A stretch of DNA of 64,000 bases from CAZAMB01 sp964486335 (lineage in GTDB: Bacteria; Planctomycetota; Phycisphaerae; UBA1845), in assembly GCA_964486335.1 (NCBI GenBank), contig CAZAMB010000009.1:1-64000 (forward strand), read 5' to 3'. Positions within the stretch are counted from its first letter, which is position 1. The number at the start of each line of letters is the position of its first letter. Shown here piece after piece: positions 26,340-36,200 of the stretch. A model generated the notes under the pieces. It worked only from the letters and a program-made list of their open reading frames with translations. It was not told the origin of the DNA and did no database searches. Both the position numbers and the translations under genes were made by a program.

Positions 26340-27449
26340 ATGGAACAGGTTGCCGACACTCCACGCGTTCCGCCGCTCCATGTCGCGATTTGCGTGGAAG
26401 GCGAAGTTCTGGACCGGCTGGGGATCGTGCTTCGCCACCTGACGGTTGGGCTGGTGGATCAGGCGGTTCGCACGAGGCTGGTGAGTTCGGACCGACGGAT
26501 CGAAGGTTTGGCGCTCGGTCCCATTCAGACCATCGTGCATCAGCCGATTCGCTGGCCGGTTTCCCGTCGGCGTACCGAACAGATGATCGAGGCGTTTGGG
26601 CACCAGCCGCCGACCATCGTCCACGCCATGTCCGAAGCTTCCTATCGGTCGGCCGCCGCGATTGCCGAGCATTATGACGCCGATCTGCTGCTGCAACTGA
26701 GCTCGCTCGCGGACTGTGCTTTTCTGGAACAAATGAACGCGAGTCAAATTGCGAGGATCGTGGCGTTCAGCGATCGACTGGCCGCCGCCATTCCGGGCGA
26801 CACAAAAGTCTTTGCGGATCGAATCGAGGTCATTCGCGCGGGCGTTCAGACTTTTGAGCGGCCGGCGTGCTTCGCGCGACCCGAGCGTGTGCCAAGTGTC
26901 GTATGCACCGCACCGCTCGAGAAAGCATCGGGGATCCACCGCGTGATCGAGGCCGCGGAGATTCTCCGCAAGCGGGGCCGGCGCGCGATGTTCTTTCTTT
27001 TAGGGCAGGGTTCGCAGGAGTCCGCGCTTCGCAGGCAGGCGCGCGAACACGAAGTGGCGGCGACGGTGACGTTCGCGCAGCCCGCGGGGGATGCAACAAG
27101 CGTGATGACAAGCGCGGACCTTTTCGTCTGTCCGCATGATGACGGTGCCTTTCGAGCGGATGGGCTGCAAGCTATGGGAGCAGGGCTTGCCGTGGTCGCG
27201 GTTCCAGATTCGTCGGGTGAACACTTTCGCCATCTGGAAACGGCTTTTGTTTGCAAGGACGATTCGGCAACGGCGATCGCCGGAGCAGTCGAGGAGCTAC
27301 TTCAAGATCGGGCGCTGGCACAGCGACTGGCCGCCACCGCGCTGGAGTTTGTCAGGTCTCATCATTCCATGAGTTCAATGGCGGAGCGCTTCGCCGCGTT
27401 GTACCGCGGGCTTGCGCTGGCTCGATCCACTTTCTCCATCGGGGAGTAA
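26340..27449 (+). CDS. GT-B-fold glycosyltransferase (GT4-like)
   Basis: 369 residues. An N-terminal domain (VAICVEGEVLDRLGIVLRHL) precedes the C-terminal donor-binding domain with APLEKASGIHRVIEAAEIL, FFLLGQGSQESALRRQA and the segment FRADGLQAMGAGLAVVAV, which stands in for the usual EX7E motif but with Asp/Gln changes. This suggests either relaxed donor binding or loss of activity. Upstream divergent ribF gives no pathway hint. The next gene starts 6 bases downstream, so they may be co-transcribed. The sugar substrate is unknown. Confidence 0.7.
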   Translation: MEQVADTPRVPPLHVAICVEGEVLDRLGIVLRHLTVGLVDQAVRTRLVSSDRRIEGLALGPIQTIVHQPIRWPVSRRRTEQMIEAFGHQPPTIVHAMSEASYRSAAAIAEHYDADLLLQLSSLADCAFLEQMNASQIARIVAFSDRLAAAIPGDTKVFADRIEVIRAGVQTFERPACFARPERVPSVVCTAPLEKASGIHRVIEAAEILRKRGRRAMFFLLGQGSQESALRRQAREHEVAATVTFAQPAGDATSVMTSADLFVCPHDDGAFRADGLQAMGAGLAVVAVPDSSGEHFRHLETAFVCKDDSATAIAGAVEELLQDRALAQRLAATALEFVRSHHSMSSMAERFAALYRGLALARSTFSIGE

Positions 27450-27455
27450 TCGACG

Positions 27456-30398
27456 TTGAATGAGGCCGCGGTGTCGCTCAGCGTCCTGGATGAGGATGCG
27501 GCCCGAGTGCTCGACCGGCTGCGCGCGGGCATTCAGGGCGACGTTCGTTTCGACCGACTCGCCCGGACGATGTACTCCGTTGACGCAAGCATTTACGAGA
27601 TAGCGCCGCTCGGTGTGGTCGTGCCCAAAAACGCGGACGATGTTGTCGCGGCGATCAACATTTGTCGAGAACACGGCCTGCCGATCATCGCCCGCGGCGC
27701 GGGCACGGGATTGACCGGAGGGGCAGTCGGATCAGGCGTGGTGTTCGATCTATCGCGGTATATGCGACGAATCGGTTTGCTCGACCGAGAAAAGCGGACG
27801 GTTGCCGTTGAGCCGGGTGTGGTGCTCGACGAACTCAACGCGTTTCTCCTTCCGCATCAATTGCAATTCGCGCCGGACGTCGCGACGAGCAGCCGGGCGA
27901 CGATTGGAGGCATGATCGCCAACAATTCCTGCGGCGCTCATTCGATCGTGTACGGGCGCACGGTCGATCATGTTGCCGAGTTGGATGTGGTTCTTTCCGA
28001 CGGGAGAATCGTTCGATGGAGTGACGAGGATTCGCATTCCGCACTGGGAGAGAGTGCGTCGGCCGAAGGAGACGTGGCCGATGCGCTCGAGCGCGAACTC
28101 GCGGGCATTCGCGACGAGTACCATGAAGAAATCGTGCGCCGGTTTCCGAACGTGCCGCGCAGCAACGGCGGGTACGGACTCGACCGGCTCGGTCCTCCCG
28201 GCGGTCCCGCGAAGGCGGTCAAGGTTTTTTGCGGGAGCGAAGGCACGTTGGGCATCATCGTGGGGGCGAAACTGCGCCTCGTGCCGTTGCCTCGGCATAC
28301 CGGAATCGTTGTCCTCCATTTCGACTCGCTGCCGGGTTCGTTGGACGCCGTTCCGGCGTTGTTAAGGCGCGGGCCCGCCGCCGTGGAGTTGATTGATAAG
28401 CTCATTGTTGAGGCCGGGCGCTCCAATTCGGCGATTCGCGATCGTTGTGCGTTTCTTCGCGGCGATCCGGAAGCGATCCTGGTGGTCGAGTTTTTCGCCG
28501 ACCAAAGGACTGAGCTTGAATCGGCGTTGAGGGAGTGCGCGACGGAAGCGACTGCATTGGGCGCGTTCGACGCCGTCGTTGTCTCCAATTCGGGTCAACA
28601 GAAAGATGTATGGAATCTTCGCACGTCGGGCCTTGGACTTTTAATGTCGCGTCCCGGCGACGCGCAACCCTACTCCTTCATTGAGGATGCGGCCGTCGAT
28701 CCGGCGAGGCTCAGGGACTATGTCGAGCGTCTTTCCATGATTCTCGACCGCGAAGGGGTTCACGCGGGATTCTACGCTCATGCTTCCGTCGGACTCCTCC
28801 ATGTCAAGCCGGTGCTGAATCTCAAGCGCGGAGAGGACGTGGAACGAATGCGGCGCATCGCGGAGCAGGCCGCCGACCTTGCGATCGAGTTTGGAGGGGC
28901 CGTGACCGGCGAACATGGGGACGGCATCGTTCGTTCCTGTTGGATTGAAAAAACGTACGGTCCTCGAATCGTTGAGGCCTTTCGTCGCGTGAAGCAGTTG
29001 TTTGATCCGCAGGGGATCATGAACCCCCATAAGATCGTCGACCCGTGGCCGATGACGGAGCGATTGCGCTATGGTCCGACTTATCAAACGACGCGCGTGG
29101 CGACCCATTTCGATTTTTCCGCACATGGGGGAATGTCCGGCATGGCCGAAATGTGCAGTGGCGTAGGGCAATGTCGGCAGCGTCTCGTCGGAACGATGTG
29201 CCCGTCCTTCATGGCTACGGGTGATGAAACGCACACGACGCGAGCAAGGGCCAACGCGCTTCGCGCGGCCCTGTCGAATCGGGGATTGCTCAGCGGTCTC
29301 GACGATCCTGCGCTCGCCGAAGTCATGGACTTGTGTCTTTCGTGCAAGGCGTGCAAGACGGAGTGTCCGACGGGCGTTGACATGGCCCGCCTCAAGGCCG
29401 AGTATTTGGCGCGCAAGGTCTTGATGGATGGTTCGACTCGCCGCGCCCGCTGGATCGCCGACTTGCCCCTGCGGTTAAACACAGCGAGCCGGTTCCCGAG
29501 GCTTTCCAATGTGATCGCGGGCTCGAGTCTTTTTCGTCGCTTTGTCGAGAATCGATTCGGACTGGATCGGCGAATCCGACCTCCGCGATTTGCGATGCAT
29601 TCATTTCGTTCCTGGTATCGTCGGCACCAAAAACATCGCGTGGCGTTGACGGGACCCGCACGTCCTCGCGTGGTCTATTTTCTGGACACTTGGACCAATT
29701 TTTTCACACCGCAGGTCGGAATCGCGGCCGTGACGCTGCTGGAGCGCGCCGGCTTTGACGTGATCTGTCCGCCGACCGGGTGTTGCGGACGACCGGCGAT
29801 CAGCCAGGGGTTGGTTGTTGAAGCCAAGCACGCAGCCGAACGAAACATCGAATTGCTTGCGCCGTTTGCCTGCGAAGGCATTCCCATTGTCGGTTCGGAG
29901 CCGAGCTGCACGCTGACGCTTCAAGACGAATACTCGCAACTCATTCGAACAGCGAATGCAAGAATCGTCGCCGCACACGTACAAATGGTGGAGTCATTTC
30001 TGCAACGGTTGATGAAAGAGCGGCCCACGGCGCTTTCGTTTCGATCCGACGGCGACTTTTTGCAGCCACCGATTCTGTACCATGCCCATTGTCATCAGAA
30101 AGCGCTCGTCGGCTCGACCGACGCACTCCAGTTGCTTCGTCTCGCTCTTGGAAATCGCGCGACGGAAATCGACAGCGGGTGCTGCGGCATGGCGGGCGCG
30201 TTTGGACACGAAACCGAGCATTATGATGTCGCTCGCGCCGTGGGCGAACAACGGCTGTTTCCCGCGATCCGAGAACAACCGCGCGCGTCAGTGGCTGTTT
30301 CCGGCTTTAGCTGTCGAGAGCAAGTTCGGCATCACACAGGCCGTCAATCACGACATGTCGTCGAACTGCTGGCCGAGGCAATGTCTCCCCAGCCGTGA
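27456..30398 (+). CDS. GlcD-GlcF-type fused FAD and Fe-S oxidoreductase
   Basis: 980 residues, beginning at TTG 27456 after GGGGAG (spacing about 9). The FAD-binding (PCMH) domain carries GAGTGLTGGAVGSG and IGGMIANNSCGAHS. The FAD-oxidase C-terminal domain includes GLLHVKPVLNLK and GEHGDGIVRSCWI. Two Fe-S motifs (from C567, and CLSCKACKTECPTGVD near residue 627) are followed by two CCG domains (GCCGRP at about 776 and GCCGMAG at about 909). It therefore unites what glycolate oxidase divides between GlcD and GlcF. Likely substrate: a 2-hydroxy acid such as D-lactate or glycolate, with electrons passed to a quinone or cytochrome. Its substrate cannot be read from sequence. Confidence 0.9.
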   Translation: MNEAAVSLSVLDEDAARVLDRLRAGIQGDVRFDRLARTMYSVDASIYEIAPLGVVVPKNADDVVAAINICREHGLPIIARGAGTGLTGGAVGSGVVFDLSRYMRRIGLLDREKRTVAVEPGVVLDELNAFLLPHQLQFAPDVATSSRATIGGMIANNSCGAHSIVYGRTVDHVAELDVVLSDGRIVRWSDEDSHSALGESASAEGDVADALERELAGIRDEYHEEIVRRFPNVPRSNGGYGLDRLGPPGGPAKAVKVFCGSEGTLGIIVGAKLRLVPLPRHTGIVVLHFDSLPGSLDAVPALLRRGPAAVELIDKLIVEAGRSNSAIRDRCAFLRGDPEAILVVEFFADQRTELESALRECATEATALGAFDAVVVSNSGQQKDVWNLRTSGLGLLMSRPGDAQPYSFIEDAAVDPARLRDYVERLSMILDREGVHAGFYAHASVGLLHVKPVLNLKRGEDVERMRRIAEQAADLAIEFGGAVTGEHGDGIVRSCWIEKTYGPRIVEAFRRVKQLFDPQGIMNPHKIVDPWPMTERLRYGPTYQTTRVATHFDFSAHGGMSGMAEMCSGVGQCRQRLVGTMCPSFMATGDETHTTRARANALRAALSNRGLLSGLDDPALAEVMDLCLSCKACKTECPTGVDMARLKAEYLARKVLMDGSTRRARWIADLPLRLNTASRFPRLSNVIAGSSLFRRFVENRFGLDRRIRPPRFAMHSFRSWYRRHQKHRVALTGPARPRVVYFLDTWTNFFTPQVGIAAVTLLERAGFDVICPPTGCCGRPAISQGLVVEAKHAAERNIELLAPFACEGIPIVGSEPSCTLTLQDEYSQLIRTANARIVAAHVQMVESFLQRLMKERPTALSFRSDGDFLQPPILYHAHCHQKALVGSTDALQLLRLALGNRATEIDSGCCGMAGAFGHETEHYDVARAVGEQRLFPAIREQPRASVAVSGFSCREQVRHHTGRQSRHVVELLAEAMSPQP

Positions 30399-30417
30399 AC
30401 CCCGGATGTTCGGCGCG

Positions 30418-31479
30418 CTAACGCTGGTCATTGGAAACGTGAGCGCTGCGCAACCGAAGAGTTTCGGAAGTTGCTACCGCCGTCGCGACATCGCTTGCAA
30501 GCCATCGAGAAAACCGCGCGGCGCCTTCGGGATTCATGTGGTTCGGTCCGAAAAAATCCGTCGCCTGCATCAGATCGGGTGGCGGTTGAACCAACGTTGC
30601 TTTTGTCTCGGCAATGACTGCATCGATCCATCGACGATAGGCCTGGTTGCGGTCCGCGCGATCATAGTCCGAGGCCGCCGCGCTTTGAGGCGTTTCGATG
30701 AGTCGAACAAGAACGCCGGAATCCTGGAGGCGTCGGACCCATTCGATAAACGGTTGCGCGTGCGCATTGCCGGGATTGATTCCTCCGCGCACCGCTGCCA
30801 ATGGAGCGTCTCCAGGCAAGCTCGGAAGCTCTCGGGGACCTCCCGTCCATTCTCCCCAGCCATTGCCGGTGACTCGGAGCTTGGATGTCGGATTCGCAGG
30901 AGCGCCCATCAGGAGTCGTTTGACGGCGATTCGCGATTCCTCCCATCGGAACCGACTGGCGAACAACCCCGTTCGCAACGCATCCCACATGACATCGTTG
31001 TTGATTGCGGCAGCCGGTGCGACGTCGCGCATGCCGCCCAAAGCTCGGAGGCCGTTGATGAACCACCATCGCTGACTGGAATCGCTGGCGACAGGACAAA
31101 CACCAACATAAACAAGGGATGGCAATCGGCCTTTCTCCCACATTCGTCGTAACATCATCGCCTGTGTATGTGCACCGGCGGCCGATGCCGCCATATTGAG
31201 TGAACGCACGGGGCGCCGAAGGGAGCGGGACGCTTCGGCGTCGATCACCGCCGGGTTGATGGCGCACAATTCATAGGAACACCCAAGAAAAACGATGTCC
31301 GGTTTGACGAGTGATTGTTCATAAAGTTCGCATTTGGCCCGTGCTCCGTTGCGACTCCCGTAAATATAAGGCAGGCGCAGTCGCGACAAGAGCTGATCAC
31401 CCAGAAGAAACGTCGCTGAAAAGCCGAGCAGCAGGAGCAGAAATCGTTGCTTGCAAGATTGTTGCGGATGATTGTTCAT
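30418..31479 (-). CDS. SGNH-hydrolase-like protein paired with the MBOAT acyltransferase
   Basis: 353 residues. One N-terminal membrane helix (FLLLLLGFSATFLLGDQLL) is followed by an exported domain with VFLGCSYELCAINP near the start and GPNHMNPEGAARFSRWL near the end, the latter resembling the DxxH block of the AlgJ/AlgX/DltD-like SGNH fold. It lies 11 bases downstream of the MBOAT gene. In known pairs the MBOAT protein moves an acyl group across the membrane and the SGNH-like protein transfers it to an extracellular polymer. Sequence similarity is limited and the catalytic residues are not certain. Confidence 0.6.
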   Translation of the reverse strand: MNNHPQQSCKQRFLLLLLGFSATFLLGDQLLSRLRLPYIYGSRNGARAKCELYEQSLVKPDIVFLGCSYELCAINPAVIDAEASRSLRRPVRSLNMAASAAGAHTQAMMLRRMWEKGRLPSLVYVGVCPVASDSSQRWWFINGLRALGGMRDVAPAAAINNDVMWDALRTGLFASRFRWEESRIAVKRLLMGAPANPTSKLRVTGNGWGEWTGGPRELPSLPGDAPLAAVRGGINPGNAHAQPFIEWVRRLQDSGVLVRLIETPQSAAASDYDRADRNQAYRRWIDAVIAETKATLVQPPPDLMQATDFFGPNHMNPEGAARFSRWLASDVATAVATSETLRLRSAHVSNDQR

Positions 31480-31490
31480 GACAGATAGGC

Positions 31491-32879
31491 TCAGAACTGA
31501 AAATAGATAAATGGTTTGCCATCAGCTCCGAGAAGAAGCAGAGACCACATGCATAGTGCCGCAAGCGCGCCTTGGCCCAACGCCGGCACCCGTGCAAATC
31601 GCTCAGGCAGCGTGCGAATCAGTGGATGGGCGTGAGCGATCATGCACGCGAGCACCAAGATGCCGATACGCAGTCCTCGAACCTCGCCTGCCGAGAAATC
31701 GAGCATCGCCGACAGCATGGCCGGTATCGTCTGCCATTCCTGCGCCCGAAACAGCAGCCAGCCCAGACACGTAAGATGGAACATGACTAAAATCGCGACG
31801 ACGCGCCGGACGATCGGCGCTTCACCGGACGCCGCTCGTCGATTCGATCCGAAGAGCAAACGCTCGCCGGTCAAAAGCAACCCGTGAAAGACGCCCCAAG
31901 CCACAAACGTCCATGCGGCGCCGTGCCACAATCCTCCCAGCGCCATGGTGATCATCAGGTTGCGAACGGTTCGATTCGGTCCGCCGCGCGATCCCCCAAG
32001 CGGAATATAGAGGTAATCTCGCAGCCAGGTTGACAACGTGATGTGCCATCGACGCCAGAAATCGGACGGCGACACGGCCAGATACGGACTATCGAAGTTC
32101 TCAGGAAAACGCAGACCCAGCATATGCCCGACGCCGATCGCCACGTCCGTATACCCCGAAAAGTCCATGTAGATCTGAAAGGCGTAGGCATACATGCCGA
32201 TCCACGCGCCAACGCCGGCATAGGCCGACGGATCGGCGAACACCGCGTCCACGTACACCGCCAGCGCGTCGGCCACGACCATCTTCTTGAACAAACCGCG
32301 GAAGATGCGAAACACACCGGCGGAAACGTCAACCCCGTCGAATCGGCGGTCGTCGCGCAGTTGCGGGAGCAGGTCGCCGGCGCGCACGATCGGACCGGCC
32401 ACCAGTTGCGGAAAGCATGATACGAATAGAGCAAAGTTGATCAGGTTGCGCTCCGGCGTGGCGCCGCGATACACGTCGATTGTGTACGACATGGTTTGAA
32501 ACGTATAGAACGAAATCCCCATCGGCAGAGCGACATCAAGCAAGGGGAAATCGACAGTCCATCCGAATGAGGCCAACAACGACGCGGTCGAATCGCGGAA
32601 GAAATTGAAATACTTGAACGTCGCGAGTATTCCGAGATTGGCTGCGGTGCTGATGCCGAGCACTCGACGCGGAGAGGACGACCGCGGCAACGAGAGCCCG
32701 CAGCCATAGTCCACCAGAGTGCTCAACGCCAAGAGGCTGCAAAACCGCCAGTCCCACCAGCCGTAAAAAAAGTAACTTCCGCCGAGCAGCACCCAGCGCC
32801 GGGCGTTGCCCTTCAAGCCCCAATAAAGCAAGAGCATGAGCGGCAGGATTAACGCGAACGCAGGACTGTCAAAAAGCAT
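31491..32879 (-). CDS. MBOAT-family O-acyltransferase (AlgI/DltB-like)
   Basis: 462 residues with about ten hydrophobic segments, beginning MLFDSPAFALILPLMLLLYW, then ISFYTFQTMSYTIDVYRG and FRIFRGLFKKMVVADALAV. The family motif GGLWHGAAWTFVAWGVFHG contains the presumed active His. AlgI-type proteins transfer acetyl or other acyl groups from a cytoplasmic donor to an acceptor chain. The partner protein is encoded immediately downstream. The acceptor (an exopolysaccharide or cell-wall polymer) is not revealed by the window. Confidence 0.92.
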   Translation of the reverse strand: MLFDSPAFALILPLMLLLYWGLKGNARRWVLLGGSYFFYGWWDWRFCSLLALSTLVDYGCGLSLPRSSSPRRVLGISTAANLGILATFKYFNFFRDSTASLLASFGWTVDFPLLDVALPMGISFYTFQTMSYTIDVYRGATPERNLINFALFVSCFPQLVAGPIVRAGDLLPQLRDDRRFDGVDVSAGVFRIFRGLFKKMVVADALAVYVDAVFADPSAYAGVGAWIGMYAYAFQIYMDFSGYTDVAIGVGHMLGLRFPENFDSPYLAVSPSDFWRRWHITLSTWLRDYLYIPLGGSRGGPNRTVRNLMITMALGGLWHGAAWTFVAWGVFHGLLLTGERLLFGSNRRAASGEAPIVRRVVAILVMFHLTCLGWLLFRAQEWQTIPAMLSAMLDFSAGEVRGLRIGILVLACMIAHAHPLIRTLPERFARVPALGQGALAALCMWSLLLLGADGKPFIYFQF

Positions 32880-33203
32880 GGCGCGCGGGCACTCCGAACA
32901 GCGAAACCCGATTCTGGATTTCGGGCGATACTTGACGGGATTATCGGCTGTTCAGGGGAGACGCTTCCGTAGTCGCGAAATGGTGTGGATCGAAAGCGTC
33001 CTGGGCAAGCAATCCGGGCGAAAGCCGATTGGGGGCGAGGTGAGAGCGGAGCCCTGGACGGGAAGTGGTTGATCATCCGCCTCGGCGAGTTTATGCGGCA
33101 CGCCGACACAGACTCTAACGGCGGCGGGGGGATGTTCTGCGTCTTGCAAAACAACATTTGCCTGACACTAAGGTCGGTTGCGGTGCGGTGGACTCAGCAG
33201 CGG
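32880..33203. other. Intergenic stretch with no gene supported
   Basis: These 324 bases lie between the MBOAT gene and the large secreted protease, all on the minus strand. No ribosome binding site, repeat or strong terminator was identified. Short reading frames here are on both strands and look random. It presumably contains the MBOAT promoter. Confidence 0.5.
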
Positions 33204-36200
33204 TTAACCGCCGATGGCCAATCGGAGGGCCTCAAAATCGACAAGATCCACATCACCATCGACGTCGAAATCCGGATCGCCAGTGCCGGCGCAGCCCGGC
33301 AATTTCGGCATCCCTTGCCCGGAAAAGCAGGCCTGGAACAGTTGGAAGTCCTTCAAGTCGATGTTGCCGTCGCCGTTGAGATCAAACGACGATCCGCGGG
33401 CGCGAAGCGTGACCGCGGTTGGGCTGTACAGAACCTCATAATGGGGCGGCACGCTTGATGGCACAAGCGTGCCGACAACACTGGTGGCCGAAAGAATGAC
33501 AAACGAATCTCCCACTTGTGGGGTGAACCCGTTGAGTTCCGAGACATGCAAAGCCCCGGAGAGCGAGGCCGTTCCGGAGATGTGTAGATTGTCCCATTCG
33601 CCAGGATTGGTTCCGCGAATCTCGATGTCGAGTGTTGCGTTCGTACCTTGGGTATAGTTGCCGCTGACGGTCAATTGACCCGTGGGCAATCCGGGTGCTG
33701 TCGTCCCTCCGTTGTTGACCAGATTGCCGAATACGGTGTTGACGCCGGTGATTTCACCGCCGTTGATAATGATCGGAGATGAACCGAAGACAATCCGCAG
33801 ATCGCCGCCGTTGAGAATCGTCTGCCCGGCCAATTGGGTGAATTGGGTGGTGTGCATTCCGATGCTTCCGGTCTGAATCTCCACGGTTCCCGTATTGGTC
33901 CAAGTCGCCCCGTTGACGTTGCTCTGACCGGTACCGCCCGATTTGACGAAAAATCCGGCATTGTTGATCGGACCGCTGCCCAGCGAGGCGCTGTCCGACT
34001 TGAAGTCGAGCACTCCGTCGAGGTGGTTGGTAAACGTTGCACCGCCGGAAAGTGAGAATGTGCCCAGCATGACGAAGTTTCCGTGGTTGTGCATGTGGCG
34101 AGAAGTCGAACGCGAACTGCTTGTCGGATGAATGACGCTGCTACCGAGAATGGTGATCGCTCCGCCGCTGAACATATTGCCGTTCCGCCATACGAACTGG
34201 TCGATGACGTTGATCGGGCTGTTGCCGAAGATCTGTGAGTTGGCGTCCAGCGTCAGCACGCCGATGTTGAACGGTTGTCCCGTATGAGCATAAAACGTGT
34301 TTCCGCCTGAAACGGTGGGTCCCACCGTTACGCTGTCCAAATCGACAGCTCGATTCGTCGGCGCGTCAAACCGCAGTGTTCCCCCCGTAATGCTCACGTC
34401 ATGACCGTAGTCGAGAATGGCCGCATTGGCGGCGAACGTCCAGTTGCAGCCGTTGCACAGGATGGCATCCGTGATTTCGACCGTTCCCTGGACCGTGCCG
34501 CTACTCAGACTCAGATCAAGCGTCTCAGCCGCCAAGCTGGAACTCGCCTGAAACGTATGCGTGCCACCGCCCATTCGCAGCGTTGCGCCGGGATCGGATC
34601 GCACGGTGCCGCTGTAGGCACTCGTTCCGCCCAGCGCCAATGTGCCGGTCTGATTGTGAATCAGTCCAGTGTTGGTGATGCTGGAGCTGATCGTTGCGAT
34701 TCCCGTTCCCGAGGCTCGAATCAAGCTGCCCGCGTTGGTCAACGCGCCGCCGGAAATACCCACGGAATTGGCCTGAATACGAAAAGTCGATCCGGGCAGG
34801 TTGTTCCATCCGGCGTTGCCGCCCGACATGGCAATGCTGCCGGTGTACATCGTGGCCGATTGCGTATTGTACAACGGCCGAAGCAACGTCCTGGATTCAC
34901 TGCTCGAACCCTGAAGCACGATCGGCCCGTTGGCGGTTACGTCGCCGGAAGTCCAGAATCCGCCGGTGGTCCACGTCAACGTTCCGTCGATGATGATCGG
35001 GCTGTTTCCATGGACGATTCCACTCGAGAGCATGAAATCCTGGATGTGAACTTCCTGGCCTGTCTCAAAATGGATCTGCTGATTGCCGCCGGTCATCGAG
35101 ACGGTTCCGAACGAAATCGGTCGATCCGTCGGCGCCTTGAAATGGACGGTGCCCGAAGAGCCGGTCGGCGTTCCGGTCACACTGAGGTGATTCCCGTAGC
35201 TGACGATGTCGGCCTCGGGTTGAAATCGGTAGATTCCACCAGAGGATTCAATCGTGTCCGCGATGTTGACCCGGCCGCGGAAATCTCCGCTACCCGAAAA
35301 AAACTTGACGGAGGAGACGTCAAAGTTGGAACCGGGCAGAAGGCTATGATTGTCCGATCCAAGTCCCGTAAACGATATGATTGTCCCCGGATCGCCCAGA
35401 AGCTGTCCCGTATGCGAACTGAGCCTTCCCAGATTCAGTTCTCCGGTTTGCACGCGAATGGTTTCCACATTGGTCAGGGGAACGGCAAGGCTGGCCCGGC
35501 CGGTGCCGGACGACCGGACAATCGTTCCTGCATTGTGGACAAGATCGCTAGATCCGCCGCCGAAGATGTTGCCGCTGGCGCCGTTGTACTGGTAAGTGAT
35601 TCCGGGCTCGATGACCACCAATGCGCTGCTGGCGAGAAGGATTTGACCGCCTTGGGAGACTGCGGTTCCCTGGCTGATCCTCAGGTCCTGCGACTGCAAA
35701 TGAACGCCCGCAGTCGTCAGTGCAATGCCGCCACGAACGTCGGTTACCCCGGTCCCACGAAGTATACCGCCATTCCATCGAAACAAACCGTTAAGGGTTA
35801 GCGAGTCATTCACGGTGAGCGACGATGAGCCGCCGGCAAAAGTGAATTCTCCATTGATAAACGACGAATCGTTCAGCGTCATGGTGGGCCACGGCGGGAA
35901 GTTGCCCGTAATCAGCACGTTCTCATGGCTAGAGAGGGTCGACAGTGTGGCGGAAGGAAGTCGATAAGAAACTTGAACCGGGCTTTTTGATTCGATGCAA
36001 ACGTGGTCGTCGGTCTGGGGGATTTGATTTTCGAGCCAGTTGCCGGCCTTCCCCCAGTCGTTGTCGATTTCGCCGGACCAGTGCTTCATGGATTGGCATT
36101 CGTCGGGGATGCCGTCGGCGTTGCAGTCTTCGCTTTCGCCGCTCGCGATGTCGCATTCGTCAGGACGCAGGTTGGTGTTGCAGTCGGAGGACAATCCGCA

